37,307 bases of DNA from Neonectria sp. B-13 (GCA_002682825.1 NOKP01000086.1:847-38153), one strand, 5' to 3'. Positions 19,329-33,142 are shown, counted from the first letter of the stretch. Translations and numbers: made by a program. Notes: generated by a model from the sequence alone, not told the origin.

Positions 19329-19626
19329 AGAGGAGATGTATGAGCGGGCACTATATGGTTTCCAAACAGCCCTGGGACCCAACCATCCCAAATCATCTAT
19401 GGTCATGCGCAACATGGAATCTTTACAACGCATCGAAGGTATCACAAGTCATCACTTTCCATTAATTGCCCAGGGCGGCCTAACTAGATCGGCAGGTATT
19501 TCCATAAACACGACCAAAGAGGCGAAGCCAACAGGCGGACCGAAAGCGTTAGGACGATTAGCAGCTAGGATCCGCGGAATCGTCAAACCTCGTCGTGTAG
19601 AGAGACCGAACGAGTCGCCTCAATAG
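19329..19626 (+). CDS. C-terminal end of a kinesin-light-chain-type TPR protein (partial)
   Basis: The first complete codon after the gap is at 19330. The frame reads EEMYERALYGFQTALGPNHP, the B-helix part of a 42-residue TPR unit as found in fungal kinesin-light-chain-like repeats (A-E-x-M-Y-x-R-A-L-x-G-x-E-x-A-L-G-x-x-H-P), then SSMVMRNMESLQ, and a 60-residue basic tail ending at TAG (19624-19626). In fungi such arrays usually form the C-terminal half of NB-ARC or NACHT receptors (NLR-like proteins) or stand-alone TPR proteins; the N-terminal part that would decide is lost in the gap. Only 98 codons are visible, of which the last 33 are duplicated in the left arm. Confidence 0.72.
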
Positions 19627-19795
19627 GGATGCCGATGCATCTGCTCTCTTCAAGGCAGAGCTGCACATTCTACGTCAATCCATGCTTTCAAGGGTGGGAG
19701 GGAGTTTGACCTCTTTTCCGACGATCAAGCGGAAGGCGAGCAAGAGGTGCACATGTTCAGGAACAGGGTCCACAATCGGACACCTCTTAAAATAG

Positions 19796-20507
19796 CACTG
19801 TCATCCGCCTTTCAATACCGTGACATCGGGGGAGCAGAAAACAGCCACCGCCGCTCCTTCCTTTCCACTTCCAGTTGTTGACATTGTGAAGATCCTTCCC
19901 CTTCGCTCGTCTGAATGGTATATTGCATCGTAAGAGAAGGCAGACCCTTTTTGCTGTTCGGAAAACACCAAATCCCATCCCTTGCTGGACATTCGATACT
20001 CAATGCCATTGATTGACTGTAAGGAGGCATTAAAGGAAATCTTGTACTTCTCCTCTCGAATAAGTCTCTCTTTCCATCTGATTTACAATAGCCCTTCGAC
20101 GTAGCAGCCCGTCTTCCATGGTGTAGGTATCGAGTCTCTAAAGGGTCCTTCTTTTAAACGTTTTACTGCTAGGCACATTAAGTTCATCACCACGGGCTAA
20201 AGGAGTTCTCATACCTGTCGGACCCTCTTCATTCCCTCTTCGCCTCTTTCTGGTCTTCGGCCTTGCGTCGGAGGCATCTGCGCCCTCTATTTGCTGAATG
20301 CGAAGCTCACAGAGACTTGGTGATCGGGGTAAAGCGGGAAAAGGTCATGTCCTTAGTGTGTGACCCCCTTCTGATCTTCACCCAGTGACGAATCTCATCA
20401 CGGCGTACCATATGAAGATGGTGAGAACGCCTTGAATGGTTCGTGGTTCTCTTCAACCTTGGCGCGAGAGAGGACCATCCGGTGGAATGGGCGTGACAAC
20501 GGTGCAT
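19796..20507 (-). pseudogene. Mirror copy of the decayed coding-like stretch
   Basis: Reverse complement of 18249-18960, with the same interrupted frames. Between it and the TPR stop codon (19627-19795) nothing is recognised. Confidence 0.3.
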
Positions 20508-20792
20508 GGACGAAAATTACTCAATGATACAACATAGGCCTGCGGAACATGATAACAGAGGCTGTTGACCTCGGTAAATGTCGCAGGATCACATCTACAT
20601 CACTCTGCATCAAGATACACTTCCCATGCAAGGATCAACGAAACCTGGATGTAGGCTCAAGGGTGGCATTAGCTTGAAAATAGAAGGACACACAGTTATG
20701 TTGTTCTCTATTTATACATCCAATATCCCCCAACTGTTCTGTCATTGTGACTGGCAAATTTCTGTTTCATTATAACCTCAAATTTTATCACG

Positions 20793-21725
20793 ATGAGTCC
20801 CAAAGGTCTTGAATCGACTGCATTGACCACAGCATTCGTCCTCGGTGCCGCAGCGAATGTATCAACATCTGTCAAGGCCATCCTGCGATATCGAAACACT
20901 CAACGGAGCCGCCGAGAGACAGGCTCAGTGTCTGTGGTCCCTCCATCATTATCTATAAGGCATCGTCGTACATTTAAGGCGGTGGTGATTACGCAGTGCG
21001 TGATTGCTACCGGATCCGCACTTACCTTCGCAGTTCTAATGCAAGAACGTGGAGACCCCTGGTCGACGTGCCTAAGCTCTTCCATCATCGTCTCCAGCAT
21101 GATTAGAGAAGTAAGTGCATATCCTGGCTCTAGTGCTATTCTAACGATCCAAAGTGCTTGCGTGCCGGCGGCTCTTGGAGCCTAGGACAATGTGCATTTG
21201 CTCTATGGCCCCTTGTATTTCTCCTGATAACCACTGGGGTGCCATTTGCCGTCAGCACCATTCTAGCTTCCCGAAGCACAGTGCTCAATGAACTCTCGGC
21301 AGCATCAGCTATTACTTTCCGGTGCTGGGTGGTACTAGAGTGGATGCTCATTGCATCGTGTACCTCACGCTAGTTTACGAAAATCAAGACCATTATTCTG
21401 ATTGAAACGTTGGCCATGATAGCCAGCGCTATGGCTTTGAGAACAGAGTCAGCGACAAGTAGACACTTGGTATGTACTGAGCCTCCAGCCGAGACTAAGC
21501 TGACACTGGCAGATTCTTTCGAATGTTTTTGGAGCCCACGACGTTCTCGTGTGCCTTGTACCGGTCGTTGTGAAGTTATGGACGAAGAGTTTCAGACGGG
21601 AGCCCAAACCTGACCTGCTACCACGGCTCCTACAAAGGACAAGGCCTAGAGCATCTTCACCTGGAGCTTCAAGTCAGATCCAGCTTCGGGACATGTCCGT
21701 CACAAGCGAGTCAGAGGCGCAATGA
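20793..21725 (+). pseudogene. Mirror copy of the membrane protein gene with in-frame TAG
   Basis: Exons 20793-21110, 21155-21469 and 21513-21725. The TAG is at 21371-21373, the same as in the other copy, so it cannot be a random error in one arm only. Same structure and uncertainty as 17031-17963. Confidence 0.6.
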
Positions 21726-23465
21726 AGGATGGTGCACGCAGTCGCAGAGCACAGTTGGGCAGGGCTAGCATAGCTTCAAAATTTGCGGGCCAGCAAGGGT
21801 AAAGGGATTTGACGCCAAGGTGTGCTAGGATTAGAGGAGGGCGGTTGTGTAATAGCTAGATAAGGCGTTTAACTCTTTGAAAAGTTGCGCTAGTGAAACT
21901 AGTTGGAAAAGAAATCCAGATATTTTATGACGATCACGTCAATCTCAAACCCCGAAATGAAGAGCACCATCGGCAGGTCGGCCAAGACGTCCACCGTCAA
22001 TCTTTGTCCTTAGAATCCGCCCTCCTCGCCTACTTCTTCTCCTCCTTCATCCTATTCACCAATTCCTCCACCTCTAATGCTGCGTCAGGTGAGCCCCTTC
22101 TCCCCTGCAGATAGGACTGTATCTTAGCTGGAGAAATTTCAATGCTGGTACCTTGCTAGCAAACTTGTCTGTAAGTCCTTTGACTGTATTGTTGGTTGTT
22201 GGCTGCTCTCTTACTCTAGTCTTAGGAGTTCTAAGGACTATAACTATACTATATCCTTAAACAGTAGGGGGGAAATATAGAAAGGAATACTATATTGCAT
22301 ATGATACATTTCAGCGTGCGACTAGATAAATCTCACAATGATTCCTACTATAGTAAATCCTAATGGTAAGTAGAAACCTGCTTTCTAGGGTCTTATATAT
22401 AAATATACTTTATATAGTAGATTGAACTCTATTCTAAAGCTTTATAGACTAACTATTACCTTTTCCCACTCTTAAACAGATAAAGAGAGATCTCTAGGCA
22501 TAAAGCTAAGCTAATCAGTATAAAAACCCTATCTACCCAAGCATTATTAAAGTAAAATCATTATAGTCTCTAAAATACTCAAAGCTAATAAGAGACTAAA
22601 AGGCTTCTTTAAGCATTAGTAATTCCTTACTTACTTATATAATTATATTATTTAGATTGTTTACTCTTACAACTTTATAGAAACACTTAGTAAACCCTAC
22701 TAGTAAAGGAATCAATAGCCTTATTTTAACAATTAGGATAGTATTAATATGCTATACTAGTTCATGGTTAAATATAGCTATAATCTCTGCTTTATTAGGA
22801 TAATATTCTCTATAAAGAAGAATCCTTAGTTAGAGAAATCCTATAGCTTGCTTTTATTTGCTTCTTATGCTCTACTTCCTCTACTCTTTCCTATATAATA
22901 GATAGAGAGCTATAACCCATTATAGAAAGGACTATAGAGTAACCTATTTTATATATAATAATCTTATATAATAGACTAATATATCTACCTAGCTATAAAG
23001 CTATATTATTCTCTAAGAGAGACAAGAAAGCCTTGTTTAGTAATAATTAATGTTTTAAGTATAATAGTATTAAAGGTAGTTAGATTAAGTTAGGCATTTA
23101 GTAAAGGTATTAAATAAAGTGAATAGGGCTTTTTGACTAAACTGTAACTTCTATAAGATATTAGTATATAGTTTATCAGCTAACTCTAGTATTAAATAGG
23201 CTAATGCATTATATATAATACAGCTGGATTTCTTAGAGTAGAAAGAGCTCTAATAGTTAGAGACTAATAAGTCTAGTTTAGAGATACTATTAATAGTAGA
23301 ATAGAAATAGAACTTACTACCTATATTAGTTAAAACATTAGTACTACTAATTATAATAATGTTTTTCTTAGTATAAAGCTTTTTATTTAAGAGTTTTAAG
23401 TCTTTTAGATAGAATAGACTAAACATAGAAATATTTAGAGCACTATTAAGGAGCCTTATACTAGG

Positions 23466-23877
23466 TGTGACGGTCGGGCTTAACCTAGGGGTCTAGGGTA
23501 GGTCCAAGGCGTGTGGTTTGATGATCGAGTGGATCAGGACGTCGTAGTGAGCAATGTAGGTCACGATGGTAATGTGCAAAGGTAAGTTATTGTGTAACCA
23601 AGTAGGAGTGAATCAAAGTGTTGATAGCTAAGGAGCTTAAGGCTCTTGTCTACTGTGCTAAGTGAATGTGTATATATACGGAAGACTGGTGTAGTCGAAC
23701 GGTGTCGAGTTGTGTCGAACAGTGCTTGTTCGACGTGCATACACTCGTTGGTGTCGAACCGTGTCGAACGGAGCCCGTTCGACGTGCAGGTGTCGCACAC
23801 TGTGATAGGAAGGAAAAAGTGGGTACTGAAATGATTCTGCCGGTTGTGACCGCCTGGTCCCAACCCGGGCCGTGACA
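23466..23877 (-). mobile_element. Mirror copy of solo LTR A
   Basis: Reverse complement of 14879-15290, flanked by the reversed target duplication CTAGG at 23461-23465 and 23878-23882. Hairpins at 23714-23734 and 23763-23783. Confidence 0.87.
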
Positions 23878-24209
23878 CTAGGGGTATTAGGCAGGAATAC
23901 AAAGGAGGGTTCCTATAAAGGCTATACTAACTTATAGGTAAGACTGCTTCTAGAGTATTAGTAATATTACCAAATAGTTTAAGGATAGTATAGATTAAAG
24001 GTTAAAAGGGGATATTCTTATTCTAGCTATCTTAAAGCTACTAGACTAAGGTTATTAATTATAACCTAAACCTTCTCCTAAAATTGATCAAGGTACTTAA
24101 TATAGAAAATATTAAAAGAGCACTCAATAGTATAATGGCATATAATGTAAGAGGCATAAGCAAAGCCCCAGTATATCAAGAGAAAGACGAAATCCAGGAA
24201 GGGCATAAC

Positions 24210-24284
24210 GCATGTTCCTAGCCTATTAGAGTGCACGTTTCTAATCTACCAGGGTGCACATTTCTGACCTACTAGGGTGCATGT
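24210..24284 (-). repeat. Mirror copy of the 23-bp tandem repeat
   Basis: Reverse complement of 14472-14546; three full units at 24216-24284. Confidence 0.7.
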
Positions 24285-24895
24285 TTTAGCCCTATGCTAG
24301 GTAGATAATGCTTTAACTTAAACTATAATCCCTCTATTTACTTATTTATAGATAAAATAGAATATATATCTAGCCTGCCTTTTAAGTTTACTTACTTCTT
24401 AAAATTATAGAACCCTAGTCTATTACTTACTTTATTACTATATTATAGTACTATCTAATCAATATAAGTTTATTTCCTATCATTTCTTAATATACCTAGC
24501 TTGAATATAACTATCCTAATAATAGATAGCTTACTAAATAGATAGGGGGTTATAGGCCTTATCCTATGGTTTTATAAGACCTTTAATGTCTTAGTAGCCC
24601 TACTAGCAGTTATTGCCTTAATAGTTATAGCATTTAATAGACTTTAGAACGATTAGAAGACAGTCTTTAGTTATCTAGCTATAAGATTACTAGATAGTTC
24701 TATTATAATAAGTAGAATTATCCTAGCTTTCAATAAAATAGTCCTTTTTAAGTTTAAGGGCTATTAATACTTAACTTAGAGTAAGCTATTAACTTTAGGT
24801 AGACTAGTTAATATAAGTATTATTAAGTTACTTAGTAGATTAATATTTTAGTTTATTAATAGATATCCTACTTAGGTTACTCTATTGATTAATAT

Positions 24896-25618
24896 TAAGG
24901 CTCTTATGCTATTACTATTTTTATTATAGATAGAGTAATTAAGTTTAGCTTTATACATTTTATAAGAGAAGAAAGCAATAGAGTATAATACTCTATTATT
25001 ATCTTTCTATCTAATTTATATACCTTATGTAAAGTCTAATAAGTCTATTTTAAGTTTGATTTCTTATTTAAGGTTAAAGGTTATTAGAATAGGCTTACTT
25101 AAGATAATTTTCTTAATATTATTAAATACTTTCTTAGTAGTTATATTCTATATAAATACTTTTTGTTTCTTTATAAATCTAGTGAATAATATAGTATAAC
25201 TGCTAAAGTTTTAAATAAACCTTTAGTAGTAATTAGTAAATCTAAGGAATAATTATACTTTCTTAATATTCTTTAGTTAAAGCTATTTACTAACTATAGT
25301 AATTTTCTTTAGATCTATTCTAACCTAGTTATATAAGATTATATGTTTAAGAAATTCTACTTCTTTAATATAAAAATAACTTTTCTTTAGTTTAATTAAT
25401 AAGTTATTATTCTATAGTACTTATAATACCTTATAAATGTATTCTTTATATTCTTCTTTAGTCTTAAAGAAGATTGGAATTTTATTTAAGTAATATACTA
25501 TAAATATATCTAAGTACTCTTATAGTATATAGTTAATTATTTACTAGAATAATACTAGTATATTTATAAGTCTAAAGGGTATAATAAGGTATTTATAAAG
25601 TCTATACTTTATTCTAAA
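24896..25618 (-). pseudogene. Mirror copy of the gypsy RT-RNase H relic
   Basis: Reverse complement of 13138-13860, with the same stops and the same YYLNK in place of the catalytic box. Confidence 0.88.
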
Positions 25619-26007
25619 TGTAACAGTCAGGCTTAACCTAGGGGTCTAGGGTAGGTCTAAGGTGTGTGGTTTAATGATCAAGTGGACCAGGACGTTATAG
25701 TAAGCAATGTAGGTCATAATGGTAATGTGCAATAGTAAGTTATTGTATAACCAAGTTGGAGTGTTAATAGCTAAGAAGCTTAAAGCTCTTGTCTAATGTG
25801 CTAAGTGAAGGTATATATATACTTCGTAGTGTTCTTGTTGGATCATAGTTTGGAATCGTAATCCTGTCCGATGGATCACAGTTTGGAGTTGTGATCCATG
25901 ATGGATTACGGTTGGGAATCATGATCCACCTGTGATTGGTAGGAAATTGGTGGGGGTGGGTATGACGTGCACGTGCTATATGACTAGGGTTAATCTGGGC
26001 TGTAATA
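25619..26007 (-). repeat. Mirror copy of LTR B
   Basis: Reverse complement of 12749-13137. Confidence 0.8.
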
Positions 26008-26573
26008 CTTACTATAGCTTTCTAACTATAAACTAATAGCTAAATAGAATAAATAAACTAAATACTAGAATAGTACCTTTAATGCTATATTAACTATAAA
26101 TAGAATAATTAGATTAAAAAACTACTAATTGTATAATTAAGCTATAATATTATTAGAGCTAATAAACTATAACTAGGCTTAATAAATCCTAGCAAAATAT
26201 CTACAGATATTACATAATACAGTATTATTTATACTGTATATGTACTGTGTGGGTCTATTACTATTACCCCATTGGTCCGATCATATCTCGATTAGCTTTC
26301 TGAGTTATCCGGACAAAGTTTAGAAACCTCTTTTCTAAACCACTAATAACACAACAGTGACCTATCCAATCATCATACACGTAATGTATGATGTAAATCT
26401 GCTTCCGGCCTATCCGATGAGCCTGGCCCGGTTGCAATTGGTCTGTTGGATCTTAGACAATTTGTCTATAAAGAGAGAGCGTCTGCCCGCTCTGTCCATA
26501 GCTATCTAAGCATCTCATGCACTCAATTCTTACTCAATTGACCCAATAAGAACATCATTCTGACCCACTTTTC

Positions 26574-27331
26574 TTGCTCTATCTAATGAGCTATTCTATT
26601 GTCTCAAGAACCTTCTTTAGAGACCCCTATTGCTACGAGAAGTCTCCTATCCTATTAGTTACTTATTTTACTGATTTTGATTACCCTATTGAGCAGGCCA
26701 TATCTTTTCTAACAAATATAGCTATAAATAAAAGTATAAAGCTGACTCTAGTATATATTAACTTTGGATTTAACCTTAATACCTATAGAATAAGCTAAGA
26801 TAGATGAATTATTCCTAAAGCTATTCTTATATTAGAAAAATTAAAAAATCTATATTAAGAACTTAAAACTAAGCTTAAATTTATTAGGAACTAAATAAAG
26901 AAATATTATAATTTAAAAAGAATAAAAGAACTATCTTTCTAAGAGGGAGATATAGTCTATCTTATAATATAAAACATTAAAATAAAATAATAAAATAAAA
27001 AACTAGACTATAAATTCATTAAACTCTATAAAATCATTAAGAAAATATTAGAAAATAACTACTAATTAGACTTACTATTAAAAGTTAGACTTTACTTAGT
27101 TTTTTATATTTTACTCCTTAAAATAGTAAAAGATATAATTTATACTAAGTTTAGTAATAAATAGGAAACTAAGGTTAAAGGACTAAAAGAATATATAGTA
27201 GAAGTAATTCTTAGTATAAGAGTTATAAATAAATAAACTAAATATCTTATTAAATAGAAAGACTATTTTAATAGTAATAATTAATAGGAACTAGCTAAAA
27301 ACTTTACTTATATATAGTACCTTTTAAAGAA
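26574..27331 (+). pseudogene. Mirror copy of the integrase-chromodomain relic
   Basis: Here the relic reads directly on the plus strand: integrase end NKSIKLTLVYINFGFN (about 26727-26774), EGDIVYLI (about 26944-26967) and chromodomain 27192-27331. The frame is uninterrupted by indels; the first stop is at 26796. Confidence 0.85.
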
Positions 27332-27847
27332 CTTTTACTAATATTACTAAAAGTAAGTAAAGAGCTAATCTTACTGAAATTATTATTAAGACCTAGAGTA
27401 GACTAATCTACCTTATTTAGAATATCTAAAGACTAAAGATTGCTTACTATCTAGTCTTTATAGGATTCTAATGTTAATAGAATATTATCCTTCTTATCTA
27501 ACTCTTGTATCCCTTGTTTAAACAAATTAGAGCCTTACTCTTTTACCTTCTTCTTGATTTTCTAAATCCTAACCAAGCGACTTACAGCTGTAGAAAGGGA
27601 TAACTAAAGCTTAGCCAACTGGTTGTAAATAATTAAGATTTAATCACTAGCCTCTTCCTCCTCCTTTTCAAGCTTCTCTTCTTAGTCAATCAATTTATTA
27701 ACTATACTAAGTCAGTATTCAATTAACAAAGATACTAAAACAAACCTTATAAAAAGATATAATATGAATACTATTATAAGTCCAACCCCAATGAATGCAC
27801 TCCTTGCACTAATTAGAACAACCTAAATCCTCTATCTAATAGTCAAT

Positions 27848-28394
27848 TGTTATGGCCCAGGTTGAGACTAGGCAGTCACAACCAGTAGAACTATAACATG
27901 CCCACTTTTTTCTTACCTATCACAATTGGATTACTAAGCTTACACTATAATCCAAGTGATCCCTCCCAATTCACCAATCACAGAAGGATCACTATAACCT
28001 TATTGTAATCTAGGACAATGGATTACCTGAATCACCACTATAATCCAGTGATCCTAGTATAGTATATATATACATTCACTTAGCACATTAGATAAGAGCC
28101 TTAAGCTCCTTAGCTATTAATACTTTGATTTACTTTATACTTAGTTATATAATAACTCACCTTTACATATTACTAATGGAATACTATAGAGTATATATAT
28201 ATATTCACTTAGTACATTAGACTAAAGTCTTAAGCTTCTTAGCTATTAATATTACTACTTAGTTATATAATAATTTACTATTGTATATTACTATTATAAT
28301 CTATATTGCTTACTATAATGTCCTAATTCACTTGATCATTAAACCATATGTTTTAGACCTACCTTATACCCTTAGGATAGACCTGACTGTTATA
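27848..28394 (+). repeat. Mirror copy of LTR C
   Basis: Reverse complement of 10362-10908, downstream of the integrase-chromodomain relic in the 3' LTR position. Confidence 0.75.
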
Positions 28395-29214
28395 ATAGTG
28401 CTATATGAATTAATTTGCATAAGACGCTTAACCTAGGAATGGGCTAATAAGACAACTAGGAGTGTACTAAGCATAAAAAACCTAGCAATGTTCATCCTTT
28501 GTATAGCTAATGTAATAATAGTTCAAGATGGAAGAATCATACAGAAACCAGTATGGTAGAAGAAGCTAAAGCCTTAAACACTAAGCTGGTTGGATAGAAG
28601 TTAGTAGTATTACATTAGCTAGGCATAAGATAGATAAATTAGCAGGAACTTGCTATATCTTGATTTATCTTTAACTTTGCACTAAAAGCAAGCTAACCTA
28701 CCCTGTAGGTATAGCTCGGATATGACCTCAGTTAAGGATAGCTTTCCTACTCCTATTGTTATAAGAATGCAGTTTTAAAACCTATATGTAAGATTCTCAA
28801 AACGAAAAAGCGCCCTAGAACAACCTTAACCCTAATAAGAGTGCTGCTTCTATGCCCCTGTTATAGGCAGGGGCTTAAATTCAGTCTTAGGATTAGTCTT
28901 ATGGGTTGAGATTTTAGAGACGAATTAACATAGATATAACTAAACTTATTATACCCCTTTTCGCTCGACTTTAAGCACTGAATGCCATTAGATAGAATAG
29001 AGAAATATAAACAAGCCCTTATCCTAGGAACTAGTAAGGCGGCAAGGCATAGCTTTACAGCAAGATATAACAAAGCACCACGAGTTGACATAAAGCTTCA
29101 GGTAGTAGAAATCGGCAAGTGAGCGCCAAGCTCACTGCATATCGAATTAGCAAGAGCCTGGAGCCAGCCCAAAGAGACTCCAGTCTGGACGGAGCGCAAA
29201 GATCGAAAGATGGA

Positions 29215-29614
29215 CCACCTACTGGTCCGACACTAACCAGACGTAACCCGACCAGTAGGTACTTCTCCTTCGACTAGTCTTACTCCGACCAGTCATACAC
29301 CTGACTGGTAGGCCGTTCTACCCCGACCAGCCCAGCCTGACCAGTCCCACTCCGACTGGTCCTGCACTGACTAGTCATATACCCTGACCAGTAGGTTATT
29401 TCTCCTTTGACTAGTCGCACACTGCTGACCGATAGGCTATTCTACCCCAACCAGTCCATTCTGACTAATCATATGCCTGACCAGTAGGATAATTTCCCCT
29501 GACTAGTCTCACTCTGACTAGTTATGCACTCGACGAGGAGGCCATCCCACCCTGACCAGTCCTATCCTGACTAGTCATATGCCTGACCAGTAGGGAGTTT
29601 TACCTTGACTAGTC
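29215..29614 (-). repeat. Mirror copy of the GACTAGTC minisatellite
   Basis: Reverse complement of 9142-9541. Confidence 0.8.
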
Positions 29615-29703
29615 CCACTCGGATTGGATTGGTCTGTGTCATTAACTTGTTAAGCCTTTCCTAGTCCTCCTTTTCTTCTGTTTACCAAACTCGCTGGTCG
29701 ACT

Positions 29704-30095
29704 TTATGTGCTGGAGATTGTGGTTGGGACTGCTCTGAACTGCCCAAGTAGTCCCGTCCTGAGTAGCATCTTTGCTACTTGTACTACCATTAACGATTTG
29801 CAGAAAATGCTCTTGATGTCCACATTTCTTGCCGTTCTTCTATCCAGTTCCTGCACTCGAGCAGGATATGTCGTGCCGTTTGTGGTCCGCGGCCGCATTG
29901 GCATTGGCCGGTGTCGGCTTTGTTGATGGCGTGGAGGCAGACGTGAAGGCAGATTTTGACCGTGCGCATCTGTGTGATCATGGAGCTGACTGCTCTGTGT
30001 GTCCCCATATGCGTGTCGAGTATTTCTTTGCCCACTTTCACCCCAAGTTTGAAGAGGTCTCTGCCATGCTTGCCCATTTCCCAAGACAGCTCCAA
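29704..30095 (-). mobile_element. Mirror copy of the LINE tail
   Basis: Reverse complement of 8661-9052, with the same frameshift between the Cys-His block and the RTGLLGQFR block. Confidence 0.7.
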
Positions 30096-32658
30096 TTTGT
30101 TACTTACTTCTCTAATGGAACAAGCAACTGAATCGGAAGCACGATTAAAGAAGGTGATTTAAAATGAATTCTAGTGATGCTCTTGAACCCCTTTACCTCA
30201 ACTCGATCCATCATCCATATACTCGACCTATACCGAGACCCCGCGTCTCCTTTGACGCCTCTTCATCACCTCCTTTTCCTCTGCCTCCTCCTTCACCAAA
30301 GAAAGGGTTCATGCACACCGAAGTCCCATTAGTCACCGCCAATTGTCTTTAGCGTGGGTCAGAGTGCAGTTCACCCAGATATAGCATCTAAAGTCATGCG
30401 AATACGGCTTTGCTTTCTTAAAGGATGGATGAAAGAGGAATCTCGGCTGTGTCTTCACAGGATAGAGGAGTTATCGAGGGTGGTTGCTCACCGCGATATC
30501 CAGCTAGTCTGTCATCCAGGTCCCCTGCCTGAGTTGCTAGTCCGTGTTATCGTCTATGATTTATTCACGTATTCGGGATCCCGTATTTTCTAAGAGCTAT
30601 GGTCGTATGTGATTTCTGTTGACGAGAACAGAGCTCAAGAGCCCCCCTTTTTGGCACGACAGCACAACATACACGTCCCAATGTAGTGTTTTTGACTTCT
30701 TGAATTACAATGTCTTGTTGGCTGTAGGTTGTGGGCTATCCTAAATAGCAGTACTCGCAGTATTGATCTTACTTCCCAGTACCTACGAGATCTCGAATAT
30801 TAACCACGTAGTTCTTAGATAGAACGTAGGAATATGACCTTTTTAGATGACTCTTGCCTCGCTGATTCTTGTGTCCCAGATTGTGTCGCAACCCTCAATC
30901 TTTAGAAATTGCTCCTTACTCTACTACCCCTGCCGCCACAAACCTAACCGTCCTTCGAATTGGGTAGCTAGTATACAAGTCCCCTTGCGTTGCTCATTCA
31001 TCCTGGATATTCGGTTTTGGAAAACGTTTGCATATTAAAAGACTTGTGTTTCGTCCCTATATCAGTCGATAATTACTCCATATCATCCTCAGCTAGACTC
31101 CAATCTCTTCGTCCTCAGCTTCCATCACACTCCTGAGAAAACGGCATCGTAGCATGTCCCCTCGGCCGTGAGGTATAAACTCCAGTTGAATAGGAATAGG
31201 CCTAGCGATTACACAGCCTAGCCTGGCTGTGCCGCCAAACAAGTCACCGCAAGGATGCCACCAACCAAGAATGTGAGTGACAACATAATCTAATGCAAAG
31301 TCGAAGAGTTAGACTACAAACCTATTTGCAATTGTGGTTGTGCCGAAAACTAGCATGGCCAAATCAGCTTTAGTTGCAACCCTTTTAGACTACTTGAGGG
31401 AGGCAAGGATAATGGACTCTATTACAAAATGCAAAAGCAAACTTGTGTCACTACTGCTCGGTGTAGGGGTCAAAGAAGAGGCGTCATATAAGTGACAGGG
31501 TGATGTTGTATGGACTGGCTGCGGCAGATTCATATCTCAATAAATAGAACTTGCCTCCTAGCTGCAACATGTCAGAAAGATCATCAAAGTATGATGTACA
31601 CCAAATTTATAGATTGGCTAGGTTACTAGTGTGAGAATTGAGTGGGTGCGCGTTGCGATGGTACTGTATAGTTACAATACGGGATAATGTGATACTTAAA
31701 GAGGTGTTGGATTGACCCCTCATGTGGCGACATAAGACCCGAATTTGCATAAACCTCTGGTACACAGATATCCTAGCCTTAGTCAGATGACTAGAAAACC
31801 CCTCTCGAGAAAAGAGGGGGCCGGAAGCATCCTTGATCAAGACAATCATCTTTGGGCTCCACATCGTATTGATCCCTATCAGCTTGATCGAATGTGCCGT
31901 ACGCTATCCAACAAGAGGCTTAAGACACGGAAGCAGGGCGGTGAGCGTGACCGCTTTGATTGAATAGTACATCACATCATTGGGTCCCACAAGACAACTC
32001 GACTCGTCACATTTTAGGCGTGCTCTTTGCTTTTGCCACAGTTTTGTCCCCCCATCAGAGGGGCAAGTCCGTGGAACGGGTCGCTTTCGGCGGATTGTGA
32101 GAGCCACATTTTCATCATTCGTCCTTTCGCCTGGCTGGGAGCTTCGTTTGACAGAGATACCAACCGACGCTGCGCCTCAAAGACGGGTACAACCTAACGC
32201 TGGGGTTGGTTTGGGCTATGCACGTACGTCATATCGGTTGGTAGAACTAACAATCATTCGGGTACTGCCGTAATCCATACCACTGGGTGTTTCAGGCTGC
32301 CTTAAGTTGAAAAAACAGTCAGGGAAGTTCAATGCAACCTCTTTGTGAAGGGGCACGTACAGGTGAAGAGAAGAACCAGAAGGGGAAAATTCTATTATTA
32401 AACAAATATTAACGTGGGAAACAAGAGAAAGACTTTATTGGCCGGCATCAGCTCTATTTATCCTAATAGTGTAGACTGATCGTTATCATAGCTATCTCAG
32501 AGTTGCAAGTTTAAGCGCATTGCAATTTCTTTTCAAGAGAAGTGATCACTCTATATTCGGAGACACTAGGGGAGCACAAAGAACATGGCTTTTCTTGTAT
32601 AGGTAATAGCAAGCTGATCATGGTATGTGGTGCATAAATTCTGTGTCAAGCTTGTGCG
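30096..32658. other. Mirror of the region without recognised gene
   Basis: Reverse complement of 6098-8660. On the plus strand here ATG 31255 with a 40-bp GTGAGT...TTAG interruption could lead into a 60-codon frame (31313-31495), but the intron is too short to trust. Confidence 0.35.
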
Positions 32659-33142
32659 TTAGCCATTGTACAATGGAGGGTGGCTTGATGGCTGGAAAAC
32701 TGCTGTGATAATCTTTTTGCAATGCAACAGTGAGACAGAATTAAACCGGTCTGTGACTACTTGTTGATTGAGTCTATTCAGTGAGATGTCTTACCTTGAT
32801 CCTTGCCCCCGAAATATGCAATACAGCTCCTGGCCTCCTCATTGGAGACGGAGAGTATTGTGGGAAGTCTAACTTGGGACTTTGGCGGGCTTTCTTCTGG
32901 AGAAGCCAATAAGAGAAACTTGGTGACAGTCCCTAAGCCTGGACTGATGTAGCTGAAATGCATGTCTGAGACTACCTCAGCATTGGTGAATAGGTTTCTC
33001 TGTGAACAGCCGGGATAAGACAGAACTTACGTGGGATTAAAGAGAGAACATCTCCCCGGAGGGTATGGTAAGACATTAATGGCGTGCCAAGCAAAACCGA
33101 GGCTGAGGAACTTGACGTGGATGGTGTTTCGGGGTTTGCCAT
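32659..33142 (-). CDS. Mirror copy of the candidate three-exon gene
   Basis: Reverse complement of 5614-6097: exons 33142-33031, 32965-32795 and 32750-32659. Function unknown; same reservations. Confidence 0.3.

Larger units (their letters stand above)
22306..28856. repeat. Mirror copy of the RIP-degraded AT-rich block
   Basis: Reverse complement of 9900-16450. Includes an unassigned RIPped stretch at 22316-23460 (mirror of 15296-16440) and the hairpin-rich island at 26216-26571 (stems at 26217-26239, 26318-26340, 26371-26393 and 26455-26467). Confidence 0.88.

Noticed and set aside
31255..31495. Small two-exon gene starting MPPTKN
   Set aside because: The required intron would be only 40 bp with a weak branch site, and the product matches no family I know.
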